Assembly (NCBI GenBank): GCA_005503065.1
Contig: SCOE01000024.1
Span: 1 to 64,000, forward strand
Reading direction: 5' to 3'
Origin: Comamonadaceae bacterium ALPHA2B
Lineage (GTDB): Bacteria > Pseudomonadota > Gammaproteobacteria > Burkholderiales > Burkholderiaceae_C
Length of the DNA: 64,000 bases
Below are positions 6,972 through 15,449 of the stretch, one piece after another (within the stretch, counting starts at the first letter, position 1; every line of letters begins with the position of its first letter). Under the pieces are notes generated by a model that saw only the letters and a program-made list of their open reading frames with translations, searched no databases and was not told the origin of the DNA. Made by a program: the position numbers and the translations under genes.

Positions 6972-7730
6972 TCAGCGCTCGGCCGTCGGCGGCATGCCGA
7001 GCATGCCCGCCAGCACGCGGTGCTTGGAATGCTCGATGTGCGACATCATCTGCGCCAGCGCGCCCTCGCGGTCCCCCGCCGCCAGCGCGCGCAGGAAGGC
7101 CAGGTGCTCGCGCATGGCGGGCACCACCTGCACCGGGCGCATCGAGTCGGCGTCGTAGCGGATCAGCCGCACGTGCAGGCTGTTGACGCGGTAGATCTCC
7201 GACAGGATCTCGTTGCCGATGCTGTCCACCATCAGGTCGTGCAGGCCCCAGTCCACGGCCTGCGCGTCCTTCTCCAGCGCCGCGTCGGGCTGGGGCTGCA
7301 GCGCGCGCTGCAGGATGGCCTCGTGGTCGGCGATGAGGCGCTCCAGCGTCGCCGGCGTCGCCACCTCGGCGAAACGCTGCACGGCCTCGCGCTCGACCAT
7401 CGCACGCACCTGCCAGGCATTGCGGATGAGCTTCATGTCCACCGTCGCGACCTGCAGGCCGCGCTTGGGCACCGCCTTGATGAGCCCGGCCGCCTCCAGC
7501 CGCGGCACCAGTTCGCGCACCGCAGCCAGCGGCATCGCCAGCAACTGCATCAGCTCGCGCTGCGAGACGAACTGGCCCGGGCGGATGCGCGCATCGATGA
7601 TCTGCTGACGAAAGCCCTGGTAGGCGAGGTTGCGCTGAGTGACCGGCTCGACGGCCTGTCCGGCCGCCGGCTCGGCGCGGCCCGGCCGACTGGCGGCGCG
7701 GGCGGTGGCTGTGGGGTTCATGGGGGCCAT
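6972..7730 (-). CDS. GntR-family (FCD/FadR subfamily) regulator
   Basis: A winged-helix GntR domain (F-R-Q-Q-I-I-D-A-R-I-R-P-G-Q then S-Q-R-E-L-M) is followed by an all-helical FCD effector domain with the metal-binding type pattern D-H-E-A-I, H-D-L and H-L-A-F-L-R-A-L. About 40 Ala/Arg-rich residues precede the HTH, so the start is uncertain: ATG 7730 is used here, ATG 7721 is nine bases downstream. It is divergent from the DapA/DhaKL/Liv operon and almost certainly regulates it. Two palindromes in the gap are good operator candidates. FCD regulators usually bind an organic acid or sugar acid, which agrees with the catabolic genes next door. Confidence 0.85.
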   Translation of the reverse strand: MAPMNPTATARAASRPGRAEPAAGQAVEPVTQRNLAYQGFRQQIIDARIRPGQFVSQRELMQLLAMPLAAVRELVPRLEAAGLIKAVPKRGLQVATVDMKLIRNAWQVRAMVEREAVQRFAEVATPATLERLIADHEAILQRALQPQPDAALEKDAQAVDWGLHDLMVDSIGNEILSEIYRVNSLHVRLIRYDADSMRPVQVVPAMREHLAFLRALAAGDREGALAQMMSHIEHSKHRVLAGMLGMPPTAER

Positions 7731-7767
7731 GGTATCGGGGCGGGACGGCAACGCACACGGTGAGTGC

Positions 7768-7783
7768 GTACTAGGGATAGTAC
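7768..7783. promoter_or_regulatory. Candidate GntR operator: GTACTA-N4-TAGTAC
   Basis: A perfect inverted repeat with 6-bp arms and a 4-bp centre lies in the 168-bp gap between the GntR gene and the DapA-family gene. It overlaps the region expected to hold promoters for both genes. Assignment to the neighbouring GntR protein is by position. Confidence 0.4.
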
Positions 7784-7793
7784 TAACATCCGT

Positions 7794-7805
7794 CTGACAT
7801 GTCAG
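7794..7805. promoter_or_regulatory. Perfect 12-bp palindrome CTGACATGTCAG in the same promoter gap
   Basis: A second perfect palindrome starts 10 bp after the first one, 93 bp before the lyase start codon. Two unrelated palindromes so close together suggest either two regulators or a regulator site beside a promoter element. Confidence 0.35.
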
Positions 7806-7898
7806 TGAGCGTATAGTCCGAGCTCAGCGATCGAGACCCCGCCTCCGCGCCCTTCATTCCACCCCACTGCATTCCCGCTTCTCACCGGAACCCACCTC

Positions 7899-8789
7899 AT
7901 GGCCCTCGAACTCAATGGCATCATCCCGCCCCTGGTCACCCCCTTCACCGCCGACGGCGAGATCGACGAGGCGGCCTTCCGCAAGGTCATCCGCTTCAAC
8001 CTGTCCAAGGGCGTGCACGGCGTCTGCCCCGGCGGCAGCACCGGCGAGGGCCACACCTTCACCGCCGAGGAATTCGCGCGGATCATGGAGATCACCGTCG
8101 ACGAGGTGGCCGGCAAGGTGCCGGTCGTCGCCGGAATCATCTCCAACAGCACTCGCGACGCGATCCGCCGTGCCAAATCGGTCGCGCACCTGCCGATCGC
8201 CGGGCTGCAGGTCACGCCCGTGCACTACCTCTTCAAGCCCGACGAGGAAGCGACCTTCAACCACTTCAAGGCGCTGACCGAGGCCGTCGACATCCCGGTC
8301 ATCATCTACAACGTCGTGCCCTGGAACTATCTGAACCCGGCGCAGATGATCCGTCTGATGCAGGAGCTGCCCGGCGTGCAGGGCATCAAGCAGAGCCAGG
8401 GCGACCTCAAGCTCATGGCCGACCTCGTGCTGGGCGTGCCCGAGGGCTGCAAGGTGTTCTCCGCCGTCGACGCGCTCATGTACTCGTCCTTCGCGCTGGG
8501 CGCGCACGGCGCCATCGCCGCCACGCCGGCCGCGCTGCCGGGCGTGTGCGTGGCCCTCTGGAACGCCGTGCAGGCGGGCGACCATGCCAAGGGCCTGGAG
8601 ATCCACCGCGCCATGCTGACCTTCTGGAACGCCGTGGTGGGCGACAACCTGCCGGCCAACCTCAAGACCACCATCGCACTGCAGGGCTGCCCCACCGGCC
8701 TGCCCCGCGCGCCGATGCCCGCGACCAGCGAGGCCCAGACCGCCCGCATCCGCAAGACCCTGGACGCCGTGCTGGCCTTCGAGGCCTGA
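7899..8789 (+). CDS. DapA/NanA-family class I lyase (dihydrodipicolinate synthase superfamily)
   Basis: A (beta/alpha)8 class I aldolase or dehydratase acting on 2-keto acids by a Schiff base. The family residues are in place: G-G-S-T-G-E-G at 45-51, Y137 in I-I-Y-N-V-V-P, and the Schiff-base lysine K164 in G-I-K-Q-S. The 296-aa length is typical. DapA itself is unlikely, because the gene opens a catabolic operon with transporters and kinases. Members in such operons split or dehydrate 2-keto-3-deoxy or 4-hydroxy-2-keto acids, often giving pyruvate. The start at 7899 follows the divergent GntR promoter region. Substrate unknown. Confidence 0.85.
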   Translation: MALELNGIIPPLVTPFTADGEIDEAAFRKVIRFNLSKGVHGVCPGGSTGEGHTFTAEEFARIMEITVDEVAGKVPVVAGIISNSTRDAIRRAKSVAHLPIAGLQVTPVHYLFKPDEEATFNHFKALTEAVDIPVIIYNVVPWNYLNPAQMIRLMQELPGVQGIKQSQGDLKLMADLVLGVPEGCKVFSAVDALMYSSFALGAHGAIAATPAALPGVCVALWNAVQAGDHAKGLEIHRAMLTFWNAVVGDNLPANLKTTIALQGCPTGLPRAPMPATSEAQTARIRKTLDAVLAFEA

Positions 8790-8824
8790 GCGCACGCGCC
8801 ATCCCGACAACGACGGAGACAAGC

Positions 8825-9808
8825 ATGAACATCCAACGACGCAATCTGATGAAGGCCGGCGCGCTGGCCGCCGCCGGCCTCGCCGTGGGGCCGCGCGCCT
8901 TCGCGCAGGGCGGCTTCCCGACCAAGCCGGTGACGCTGATCGTGCCCTTCGCACCCGGCGGCAACACTGACATCGTGGCGCGCAGCGTCGCGGTGTCGCT
9001 GGGCAAGGTGCTCGGCCAGTCGGTGGTCGTGGACAACCGCGCCGGCGCCGGAGGCTCCATCGGCGCATCGCTGGTGGCGCGTGCACAGCCCGACGGGTAC
9101 ACGCTGCTGCTGTGCGGCGCAGGCGTGATCGTCACGGTGCCCGAGATCGTCAAGACCCAGTACACGCGCGCGAACTTCGCGCCCATCGGCCTGGTCAACA
9201 AGAGCTCGATGGTGATCCTGGCGCGCAAGAACGACGCCCGGTTCAAGAACTTCCAGGACTTCGCCACCTACGCCCGCACCGCCGAGGGCAAGGTCATGGC
9301 CGCGCACTCGGGCCCCGGCACGCCCAACCAGCTGGCGCTCATCCAGCTCGAGAACCTGCTCAAGGCCCGCTTCACCAGCGTCAGCTACAAGGGCTCGGCA
9401 CCGGCGCTGGTCGACCTGATGGGCGGCCAGGTGGACGTGCATTTCGACCAGGTGACGAGCTCGCTGCCGTACATCAAGTCCGGCCAGCTCGAGCCGCTCG
9501 CCGTGCTCGGCCCGGCGCAGGACCCGTCGCTGCCCGGCGTGAAGACCGTGGCCGAGCTGGGCTTCGGCAGCCTCGACGGCACCACCTATGTCGGCGTGCT
9601 CGGCCCGGCCGGCATGCCCAAGGACCTGCAGGACAAGCTGGCCGCCTCGCTGGCGCAGGCCGTGAAGGACCCGTACACGGTACAGAACGCCCGCGAGCTG
9701 GGCAGCGTCGCCGTCAGCAGCACGCCGCAGGAATTCGCCCGCATCCTCGACACCGAGTACGCGCTGGCCAGCCAGTCCGTCAAGGACGGCCGGCTGAAGG
9801 CCGACTGA
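8825..9808 (+). CDS. Bug-family (TctC-like) periplasmic receptor with Tat-like signal
   Basis: A 327-aa Bug receptor. The N-terminus, R-R-N-L-M-K then an Ala-rich stretch ending A-F-A-Q-G, looks like a Tat-type signal peptide. The mature protein starts with the family pattern F-P-T-K-P-V-T-L-I-V-P-F-A-P-G-G and has D-N-R-A-G-A-G-G-S near residue 75. It sits 35 bp after the lyase gene and 23 bp before the kinase gene in the same operon. No TctA/TctB partner is encoded here, although a complete Liv-type ABC importer follows. It may sense or bind the same compound, or work with a membrane component elsewhere. Confidence 0.88.
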   Translation: MNIQRRNLMKAGALAAAGLAVGPRAFAQGGFPTKPVTLIVPFAPGGNTDIVARSVAVSLGKVLGQSVVVDNRAGAGGSIGASLVARAQPDGYTLLLCGAGVIVTVPEIVKTQYTRANFAPIGLVNKSSMVILARKNDARFKNFQDFATYARTAEGKVMAAHSGPGTPNQLALIQLENLLKARFTSVSYKGSAPALVDLMGGQVDVHFDQVTSSLPYIKSGQLEPLAVLGPAQDPSLPGVKTVAELGFGSLDGTTYVGVLGPAGMPKDLQDKLAASLAQAVKDPYTVQNARELGSVAVSSTPQEFARILDTEYALASQSVKDGRLKAD

Positions 9809-9831
9809 CCCACCGCCCCGGACACCGCAAC

Positions 9832-10830
9832 GTGAAGAAGATCCTCAACGACCCGAAGGCTTACGTCGACGAGATGCTCGACGGCCTGGTGCTGTGCCAT
9901 CCCGAACTCGCCCGTGCCGGCGACGGCGGCCGCGTCATCGTGCGCAGCCGCGGCCCGGTTGAGGGCAAGGTGGGCATCGTGACCGGCGGCGGCTCGGGGC
10001 ACCTGCCGGTGTTCCTCGGCTACGTCGGCGACGGCCTGCTCGACAGCTGCGCCGTGGGCAACGTGTTCGCCGGCCCGCGCATGGACGACTGCATGACCGC
10101 CGCGCGCGCGGCCGACGGCGGGGCCGGCGTGCTGCAGCTGTACGGCAACTACGGCGGCGACCGCATGAACTTCGACATGGCGGCCGAGATGCTGGAGATG
10201 GAAGGGCTGCAGGTCGCTTCCGTGCGGGTGGCGGACGACGTGGCCAGCGCGCCGGCCGACCAGCGGGAGAAGCGCCGCGGCGTGGCCGGCCTGGTCTTCG
10301 TCTACAAGGCAGCCGGCGCCAAGGCCGCCGCCGGGGCTTCGCTCGAGGAGGTGACGGCCCTGGCGCGCAAGGCCAACGACGCCGTCCGCTCCATCGGCGT
10401 GGCCCTCACGCCCTGCGTGGTGCCCGAATCGGGCAAGGCCTCCTTCGAGATCGCCGACACCGAGGTCGAGTTCGGCATGGGCATTCACGGCGAGCCGGGC
10501 ATCTGGCGCGGGCCGCTCAAGAGCGCCGACGCGCTGGTCGACGAGATGCTCGCCCATGTGCTGCCCGAATTGCAGCTGGCACGCGGCGACCGCATCGCCT
10601 TGCTGGTCAACAGCCTGGGCGCCACGCCGCTGGAAGAGTTGTACATCCTCTACCGACGCGCGCGGCAGGTGCTTGACGAGCGCGGCATCGCCATCACCCA
10701 TCCGCTGGTGGGCCGCTACGCCACCTCCATGGAGATGGCCGGTGCGTCGCTCAGCGTGATGAAGCTGGACGACGAACTGGCGCAGCTGCTGGCCGCACCG
10801 GCCGACTGCCCCTTCTGGAGCGTGCGCTGA
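9832..10830 (+). CDS. DhaK-family dihydroxyacetone/ketose kinase subunit
   Basis: A 332-aa DhaK-type subunit, which binds a short ketose through a hemiaminal to histidine. The substrate motif G-M-G-I-H-G-E-P-G carries that histidine at H219, and G-G-G-S-G-H is present near residue 52. The start is GTG 9832, 23 bp after the receptor gene. The stop overlaps the start of the DhaL partner. The usual phosphoryl donor DhaM (PTS) is not encoded in the window. The real substrate may be dihydroxyacetone or a related C3/C4 compound released by the upstream lyase; this is inference. Confidence 0.85.
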   Translation: MKKILNDPKAYVDEMLDGLVLCHPELARAGDGGRVIVRSRGPVEGKVGIVTGGGSGHLPVFLGYVGDGLLDSCAVGNVFAGPRMDDCMTAARAADGGAGVLQLYGNYGGDRMNFDMAAEMLEMEGLQVASVRVADDVASAPADQREKRRGVAGLVFVYKAAGAKAAAGASLEEVTALARKANDAVRSIGVALTPCVVPESGKASFEIADTEVEFGMGIHGEPGIWRGPLKSADALVDEMLAHVLPELQLARGDRIALLVNSLGATPLEELYILYRRARQVLDERGIAITHPLVGRYATSMEMAGASLSVMKLDDELAQLLAAPADCPFWSVR

Positions 10831-11429
10831 TGCTCGACGCGCAGACCCTCGCCGCCGCGCTGCCGAAGTGGTGCGCCGGCGTGCACCACGCGGCGCCCGA
10901 GCTCAACGAGCTCGACGGCCGCCTGGGCGATGCCGACCTGGGCGCCACGCTCGACAAGTGCGCCACGCTGGTCGAGCAGGCCCTGCCCGAGATGGCCGGC
11001 GCGCCGCTGGACGCCATGCTGCGACGCTGCGCGCAGGCCTGCGCCAAGGCCTCGGGCTCGAGCTTCGGCACCTTGCTCACGGTGGCGCTGATGACCGCCG
11101 CCAAGCGATGCGCCGGCACCGACGCGCTGGACCGGCCCGCCCTGGCGGCCCTGCTCGGCGAGATCGGTGACACGCTGGCCGCCCGCGGCGGTGCGAGCCT
11201 GGGCGACAAGACCGTGCTCGACAGCCTGCACGCCGTGCGCCAGGCCCTGGCCGAAGCGCCGGACGGCATGCCCCTGCGCCCCGTGGCGTGCGACGCGGCG
11301 CGCGCCGCGCTCGACAGCTTCCGCGACCGCCCCAACCGGATCGGGCGCGCACGCATGTTCGCCGACAAGACCATCGGCATGGACGACCCCGGCATGGTCG
11401 CACTGCTGCGCATGGCCGAGAGCCTCTAG
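10830..11429 (+). CDS. DhaL-family nucleotide-binding kinase subunit
   Basis: A 199-aa all-helical DhaL domain, which holds the adenine nucleotide and passes phosphate to the ketose on DhaK. The Mg-binding signature L-D-G-R-L-G-D-A-D-L-G near residues 28-38 keeps the expected aspartates (canonical G-D-G-D-H-G), and S-G-S-S-F-G-T is the nucleotide-loop region. ATG 10830 shares its first base with the preceding stop codon, so the two subunits are coupled. Without a DhaM partner nearby, the pair may use ATP directly, as in the single-chain kinases. Confidence 0.85.
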   Translation: MLDAQTLAAALPKWCAGVHHAAPELNELDGRLGDADLGATLDKCATLVEQALPEMAGAPLDAMLRRCAQACAKASGSSFGTLLTVALMTAAKRCAGTDALDRPALAALLGEIGDTLAARGGASLGDKTVLDSLHAVRQALAEAPDGMPLRPVACDAARAALDSFRDRPNRIGRARMFADKTIGMDDPGMVALLRMAESL

Positions 11430-11441
11430 ACCTGCCAACGA

Positions 11442-11461
11442 CGCCCCTCGCAGAAGGGGCG
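11442..11461 (+). promoter_or_regulatory. Intercistronic hairpin between dhaL-like and livH-like genes
   Basis: CGCCCCT and AGGGGCG arms (7 bp) with a 6-nt loop lie in the 55-bp gap between the kinase and transporter genes. No T-tract follows, so it is not a standard terminator. It could stabilise the upstream message or balance expression between the two halves of the operon. Confidence 0.3.
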
Positions 11462-11484
11462 GTTCACGAACCGGAGACAACGCA

Positions 11485-12357
11485 ATGCTGGGACAAGTGA
11501 TCATCAGCGGCCTGGCCATGGGCTGCATCTACGCGCTCATCGCGCTGGGCTATGCCTACGTGTGGAACACGATGGCCATCGTGAACTTCGCGGCGGGCGA
11601 ATTCCTCACCTTCGCCGCCTTCGTGTTCGTGGCCACCTTCACGACCAGCCTGAACCTGCCCTTCTGGCTCGCGGCGCTGAGCACGGCCGCGGCCATGGCG
11701 CTCATGGGCGCCCTGTTCTCGGTGCTGGTGTTCGCACGGCTGCAGCGGCAGAAGGCGCTGGTGGCCATCATCGCCACCGTCGGCTTCGGCATCTTCCTCA
11801 AGGAGATGGCCCGCATCATCTACGGCCCGGAGCCGCTGCTGTACCTCAGCCCCTTCGGCGACGGCGTGCTGGACTTCGGCGCATTCCGCATCCCGGTGCA
11901 GCAGTTGGTCATCATGGCCATCGTGCTGGTCATCATGGTGCTGCAGTACCTGGCGCTGCGCTACACCACGGTCGGCAAGATGATGCGCGCCACCGCGCTG
12001 GACCGCGAGACCGCACGCCTCATGGGCATCCCGGTCAACCGGGTGCTCGCCGGCACCTTCGCCTTCTCGTCCGTGCTGGCGGCGCTGGCCGGCATCCTGC
12101 TCGCGCCGCTGTTCTACGTCACGACGGAGATGGGCACGCTGGTGGGCCTGAAGGGCTTCGTGGCCATGATCATCGGCGGCTTCGGCAGCGTGCCCGGGGC
12201 GATCCTGGGCGGCGTGCTGCTGGGCATCGCCGAGAACGTGGGGGCCTTCACCATCTCGTCCACCTACAAGGACGCCCTGGCCTTCGTGCTGCTGCTGGTC
12301 TTCCTGCTGGTGCGGCCGCAGGGCCTGCTGCCCGAACGCCATGCCGACCGCGCCTGA
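11485..12357 (+). CDS. Branched-chain amino acid-type ABC transporter permease (LivH-like)
   Basis: A 290-aa inner-membrane permease of the LivH family. The N-terminus G-L-A-M-G-C-I-Y-A-L-I-A-L-G-Y and the early N-F-A-A-G-E-F motif are hallmarks, and about eight hydrophobic segments are visible. ATG 11485 has GGAGA just upstream. It begins the transporter half of the operon: LivH, a LivM-LivG fusion, a LivK receptor and LivF, all on the plus strand with short gaps. Liv-type importers often carry non-amino-acid substrates, and the flanking lyase, kinase and flavoprotein suggest an organic acid here. Confidence 0.88.
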   Translation: MLGQVIISGLAMGCIYALIALGYAYVWNTMAIVNFAAGEFLTFAAFVFVATFTTSLNLPFWLAALSTAAAMALMGALFSVLVFARLQRQKALVAIIATVGFGIFLKEMARIIYGPEPLLYLSPFGDGVLDFGAFRIPVQQLVIMAIVLVIMVLQYLALRYTTVGKMMRATALDRETARLMGIPVNRVLAGTFAFSSVLAALAGILLAPLFYVTTEMGTLVGLKGFVAMIIGGFGSVPGAILGGVLLGIAENVGAFTISSTYKDALAFVLLLVFLLVRPQGLLPERHADRA

Positions 12358-12370
12358 GGGAGCCCGCTCG

Positions 12371-14233
12371 ATGTCCTCCCGACTGCTTCGCCCCCTGGCC
12401 TGGCTGGCCGTCCTGGCCGCGCTCGCCGCGCCCATCGCCTTCGGCCTGAACGACTACTACCTGCGGGTGCTCAATCTCGCCTGGATCTTCGCCATCGCGG
12501 CGCTGGGCCTGCAGATCGTCACCGGCGTGGCCGGGCAGATCGTGCTCGGCCAGGCCGCGCTGGTGGGCTTCGGCGGCTACGCCACGGCCCTGCTGATGAT
12601 GCGCGCGCAGCTGCCGTGGTTCGTCGCGCTGCCCGCCGCGGTGCTGCTGACCACCGCCGTCGGCGCGCTGCTCGGGGCCGTGAGCACGCGCATCAAGGGC
12701 CATTACCTCGCGATCGTGACGCTGGGGCTGAACGAGATCTTCCGCATGGTGGCCATCAACGAGGAATGGCTCACCGGCGGGCCCATGGGCCTGCGCGACA
12801 TCCCGACGCTGTCGATCCCCGGCCTGGGCGGCAGCATCGACCGGCAACTCTACGTGCCGCTGCTGGCGGTGTGTGCCGTGGTCTACGCACTCGCCGTGCA
12901 TTTCCACCGCAGCCGCATCGGCCGCACGCTGCGTGCGGTGCGCGACGACGAGATCGCCGCCGAGGCGATGGGCGTGGATTCGCGCAAGGCCAAGACCATC
13001 GCCTTCATGCTGTGCAGCGCCTGCGGCGCCCTCGCCGGCGGCCTGTACGTACTGCTCGCCGGCTTCGCGGCGCCCAACAACTTCACCGTCTTCGAGAGCA
13101 TCAAGATGATGCTGATGGTGGTGATGGGCGGGTTGGGTTCGATTGCCGGCACCTTCCTGGGCGCCGTGGTCATCACCGTGCTGCCCGAGGCGTTGCGCGA
13201 CCTGCAGACCTACTACCTGGCGGCCTTCGGGTTGGGCGTGGTGCTGATCCTGCTGGTCGCGCCGCGCGGCCTCGGCGTGGTCGGCGACTGGATGCTCGGC
13301 CGCTTCCTGACGGGACCGCAGGCGCCCGTGCCCGACGCGCCGGCCAGCCCGCTGAACCTGCGCGAGGCCGCCCGGGCCGCCAGCGTGGCGCTCGCGGGCC
13401 AGGTGCATGCGCCCGAGGCCGCGGTACTGCTGCGCGTCGAGGGCGTGTCGCGCGCCTTCGGCGGCGTCAAGGCGCTGAACGACGTGCGCTTCGAGCTGCG
13501 CCGCGGCGAGATCCTGGGGCTCATCGGGCCCAACGGCTCCGGCAAGTCCACCATGATCAATGCGTGCTCCGGCGTGGTGGACGTCCATGGTGCCATCGCG
13601 CTGGAGGACACGCGGCTGGACAACCACCGGCCCTGGGAGATCCATGCCAAGGGCGTGGCGCGCATCTTCCAGAACGTGCGCCTGTGGGAATCGATGAGCG
13701 TGCTGGAGAACGTGATGGTCGCCTGCCCGCGCGCGGCCGACGGCGCCGGCCCCGGCGCCCGCGAGGCGGCGCGGCGCGAGGCTGCGCTGCAGGCGCTGGT
13801 CCACATGGGCGTGGGGCACCTCGCGCACCGGCGCGCCGGCGACCTCTCCTTCGGCCAGAGCCGGCTGGTGGAGATGGCGCGCGCCATCGTGAGCCGCCCG
13901 CGCCTGCTGCTGCTGGACGAACCGGCGGCCGGCCTGCGTGGCGGCCTGATCGAGGAACTCGCGCTCATCCTCAAGCAGTTGCGTGCCGAGGGCATGTCCA
14001 TCCTGGTGGTGGAGCACCGCGTGCGCCTGGTCATGGACATGTGCGACCGCGTGGTCGTGCTCAACCTGGGCGACAAGATCGCCGACGGCCGGCCCACCGA
14101 GGTGATGACGTCGCCGGCCGTGGTCGAGGCCTACCTGGGCGAACGCATTCCGCCCGAGACACCGCAGGCCGCGGTGCAGTCCGCCGCGGCGCCGGACGCG
14201 GCCGACGCGCCGAGGGCCGTCGCCGTGGCCTGA
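12371..14233 (+). CDS. Fused LivM-type permease and LivG-type ABC ATPase
   Basis: A single 620-aa frame joins two Liv components. Residues 1-315 are a LivM-like permease with repeated hydrophobic helices and the A-G-Q-I-V-L-G-Q-A motif. After an Ala-rich linker (about 320-350), residues 350-605 are a LivG-like ATPase: Walker A G-P-N-G-S-G-K-S-T at about 386, signature L-S-F-G-Q near 492 (the Phe replaces the usual Gly) and Walker B L-L-L-L-D-E-P near 513-520. The fusion fixes a 1:1 permease-ATPase ratio on one side; LivH and LivF remain separate. It starts 13 bp after livH. Confidence 0.88.
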   Translation: MSSRLLRPLAWLAVLAALAAPIAFGLNDYYLRVLNLAWIFAIAALGLQIVTGVAGQIVLGQAALVGFGGYATALLMMRAQLPWFVALPAAVLLTTAVGALLGAVSTRIKGHYLAIVTLGLNEIFRMVAINEEWLTGGPMGLRDIPTLSIPGLGGSIDRQLYVPLLAVCAVVYALAVHFHRSRIGRTLRAVRDDEIAAEAMGVDSRKAKTIAFMLCSACGALAGGLYVLLAGFAAPNNFTVFESIKMMLMVVMGGLGSIAGTFLGAVVITVLPEALRDLQTYYLAAFGLGVVLILLVAPRGLGVVGDWMLGRFLTGPQAPVPDAPASPLNLREAARAASVALAGQVHAPEAAVLLRVEGVSRAFGGVKALNDVRFELRRGEILGLIGPNGSGKSTMINACSGVVDVHGAIALEDTRLDNHRPWEIHAKGVARIFQNVRLWESMSVLENVMVACPRAADGAGPGAREAARREAALQALVHMGVGHLAHRRAGDLSFGQSRLVEMARAIVSRPRLLLLDEPAAGLRGGLIEELALILKQLRAEGMSILVVEHRVRLVMDMCDRVVVLNLGDKIADGRPTEVMTSPAVVEAYLGERIPPETPQAAVQSAAAPDAADAPRAVAVA

Positions 14234-14299
14234 CGCCCCCTCTTTCTCTCTTGCTTCATCACAACGTGCCCAGGCACATCAAAAACGGAGACCTCTGCC

Positions 14300-15430
14300 A
14301 TGCGTGATTCCTTCCTTCGCTCCTCGCGCCGCGCCGTTGCCGGCGCCGCCGCCCTGATGCTGGCCGGCTCGGCCCTGGCCGAGGCCGTGATCGGCGTGTC
14401 GCTGCCGATGACCGGCCCCAAGGCCCTGGTGGGCCGCAACTACAAGCAGGGCGTGGAGCTGGCCGTGAGCGAGATCAACGCTGCCGGCGGCGTGCTGGGC
14501 AAGCCGCTGGAGGTGGTGTTCCAGGACGACCAGGGCGACAACCCCAACGGCGCGATCAACGCCGTCAACAAGCTGATGCAGGTCGACAAGGTGCCCGTGA
14601 TGATCGGGCCCCACTACTCCGTGACGCAGATGGCCACGCAGAAGACCTACTGCAACGGCAAGGTGGTCTCGCTCACCGGCGGCACCTCGGTGGCGATCAC
14701 CCACAGCGGCTGCAACTACGTGATCCGCACGCGTTCGGACGACGACGTCCAGGCCAAGGCCCTGATCGACTACGCCCAGAAGGAACTGAAAGCCGGCGAG
14801 AAGACGGCCATCTTCTACGCCAACGACGACTTCGGCAAGTCGGGCCAGGCGCGCGTGGTGGCGCAGATGGCCGCGCTGGGCCTCAAGCCCGTCGCGGTGG
14901 AAAGCCACAACCCCAGCGACAAGGACTATTCCGCCCAGCTCGCCAAGCTCGAGAAGACCGGCGCGCAGCTCGTGATCCTCTGGGCGCACGACACCGACGC
15001 GGCCCTGATCCTGCGCCAGGCCAAGCAGTTCGGCCTGAAGTTCAAGTTCGCCGGCGCGGTGCTGTCGGAAGACGCCTTCCTCAAGCTGGCGGGCAGCGCC
15101 GCCGAGGGCGCGATGAGCGCGTCCTACTTCGTGCCCACCGACCCCAACCCGGCCGTGCAGGACTTCGTCAAGAAGTACGAGGCGAAGTTCAAGATGGCGC
15201 CGGACGTCTGGTCGGCGACCTACTACGACGCCACCATCCTCGCGGCCAAGGCCATCAACGAGGCGAAGAGCACCGACGTCGACAAGGTGCGCGCCGCCTT
15301 CGGCCAGGTGCAGTACAAGGGCCTGCTGGCCGACTACAAGTGCGACAAGGCCGGCGACTGCAACAAGCAGGTGAACATCGTCGAGATCAAGGGCGGCAAG
15401 CCGGTCGTGCTTTCGGCCGTGCGCTACTGA
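14300..15430 (+). CDS. Liv-type ABC transporter periplasmic substrate-binding protein
   Basis: A 376-aa receptor of the LivK/type I periplasmic binding fold. The signal peptide has a basic start (R-S-S-R-R), a hydrophobic core and an A-L-A-E cleavage region at about residue 28. The mature chain opens with V-I-G-V-S-L-P-M-T-G-P, typical of the family, and has the usual two lobes. It lies 66 bp after the permease-ATPase fusion and 19 bp before LivF. Ligand not predictable from sequence; the operon argues for a small organic acid or polyol-derived acid. Confidence 0.88.
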   Translation: MRDSFLRSSRRAVAGAAALMLAGSALAEAVIGVSLPMTGPKALVGRNYKQGVELAVSEINAAGGVLGKPLEVVFQDDQGDNPNGAINAVNKLMQVDKVPVMIGPHYSVTQMATQKTYCNGKVVSLTGGTSVAITHSGCNYVIRTRSDDDVQAKALIDYAQKELKAGEKTAIFYANDDFGKSGQARVVAQMAALGLKPVAVESHNPSDKDYSAQLAKLEKTGAQLVILWAHDTDAALILRQAKQFGLKFKFAGAVLSEDAFLKLAGSAAEGAMSASYFVPTDPNPAVQDFVKKYEAKFKMAPDVWSATYYDATILAAKAINEAKSTDVDKVRAAFGQVQYKGLLADYKCDKAGDCNKQVNIVEIKGGKPVVLSAVRY

Positions 15431-15449
15431 GCGGGGCGCGGCGCTCACC

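Noticed and set aside
7899-8789. Lysine-pathway DapA
   Set aside because: It opens a catabolic operon with transporter and kinase genes and a divergent GntR regulator; the superfamily contains many catabolic lyases.
11442-11461. Terminator between dhaL-like and livH-like genes
   Set aside because: The hairpin has no T-tract and the flanking genes look like one operon, so it is listed only as an intercistronic hairpin.
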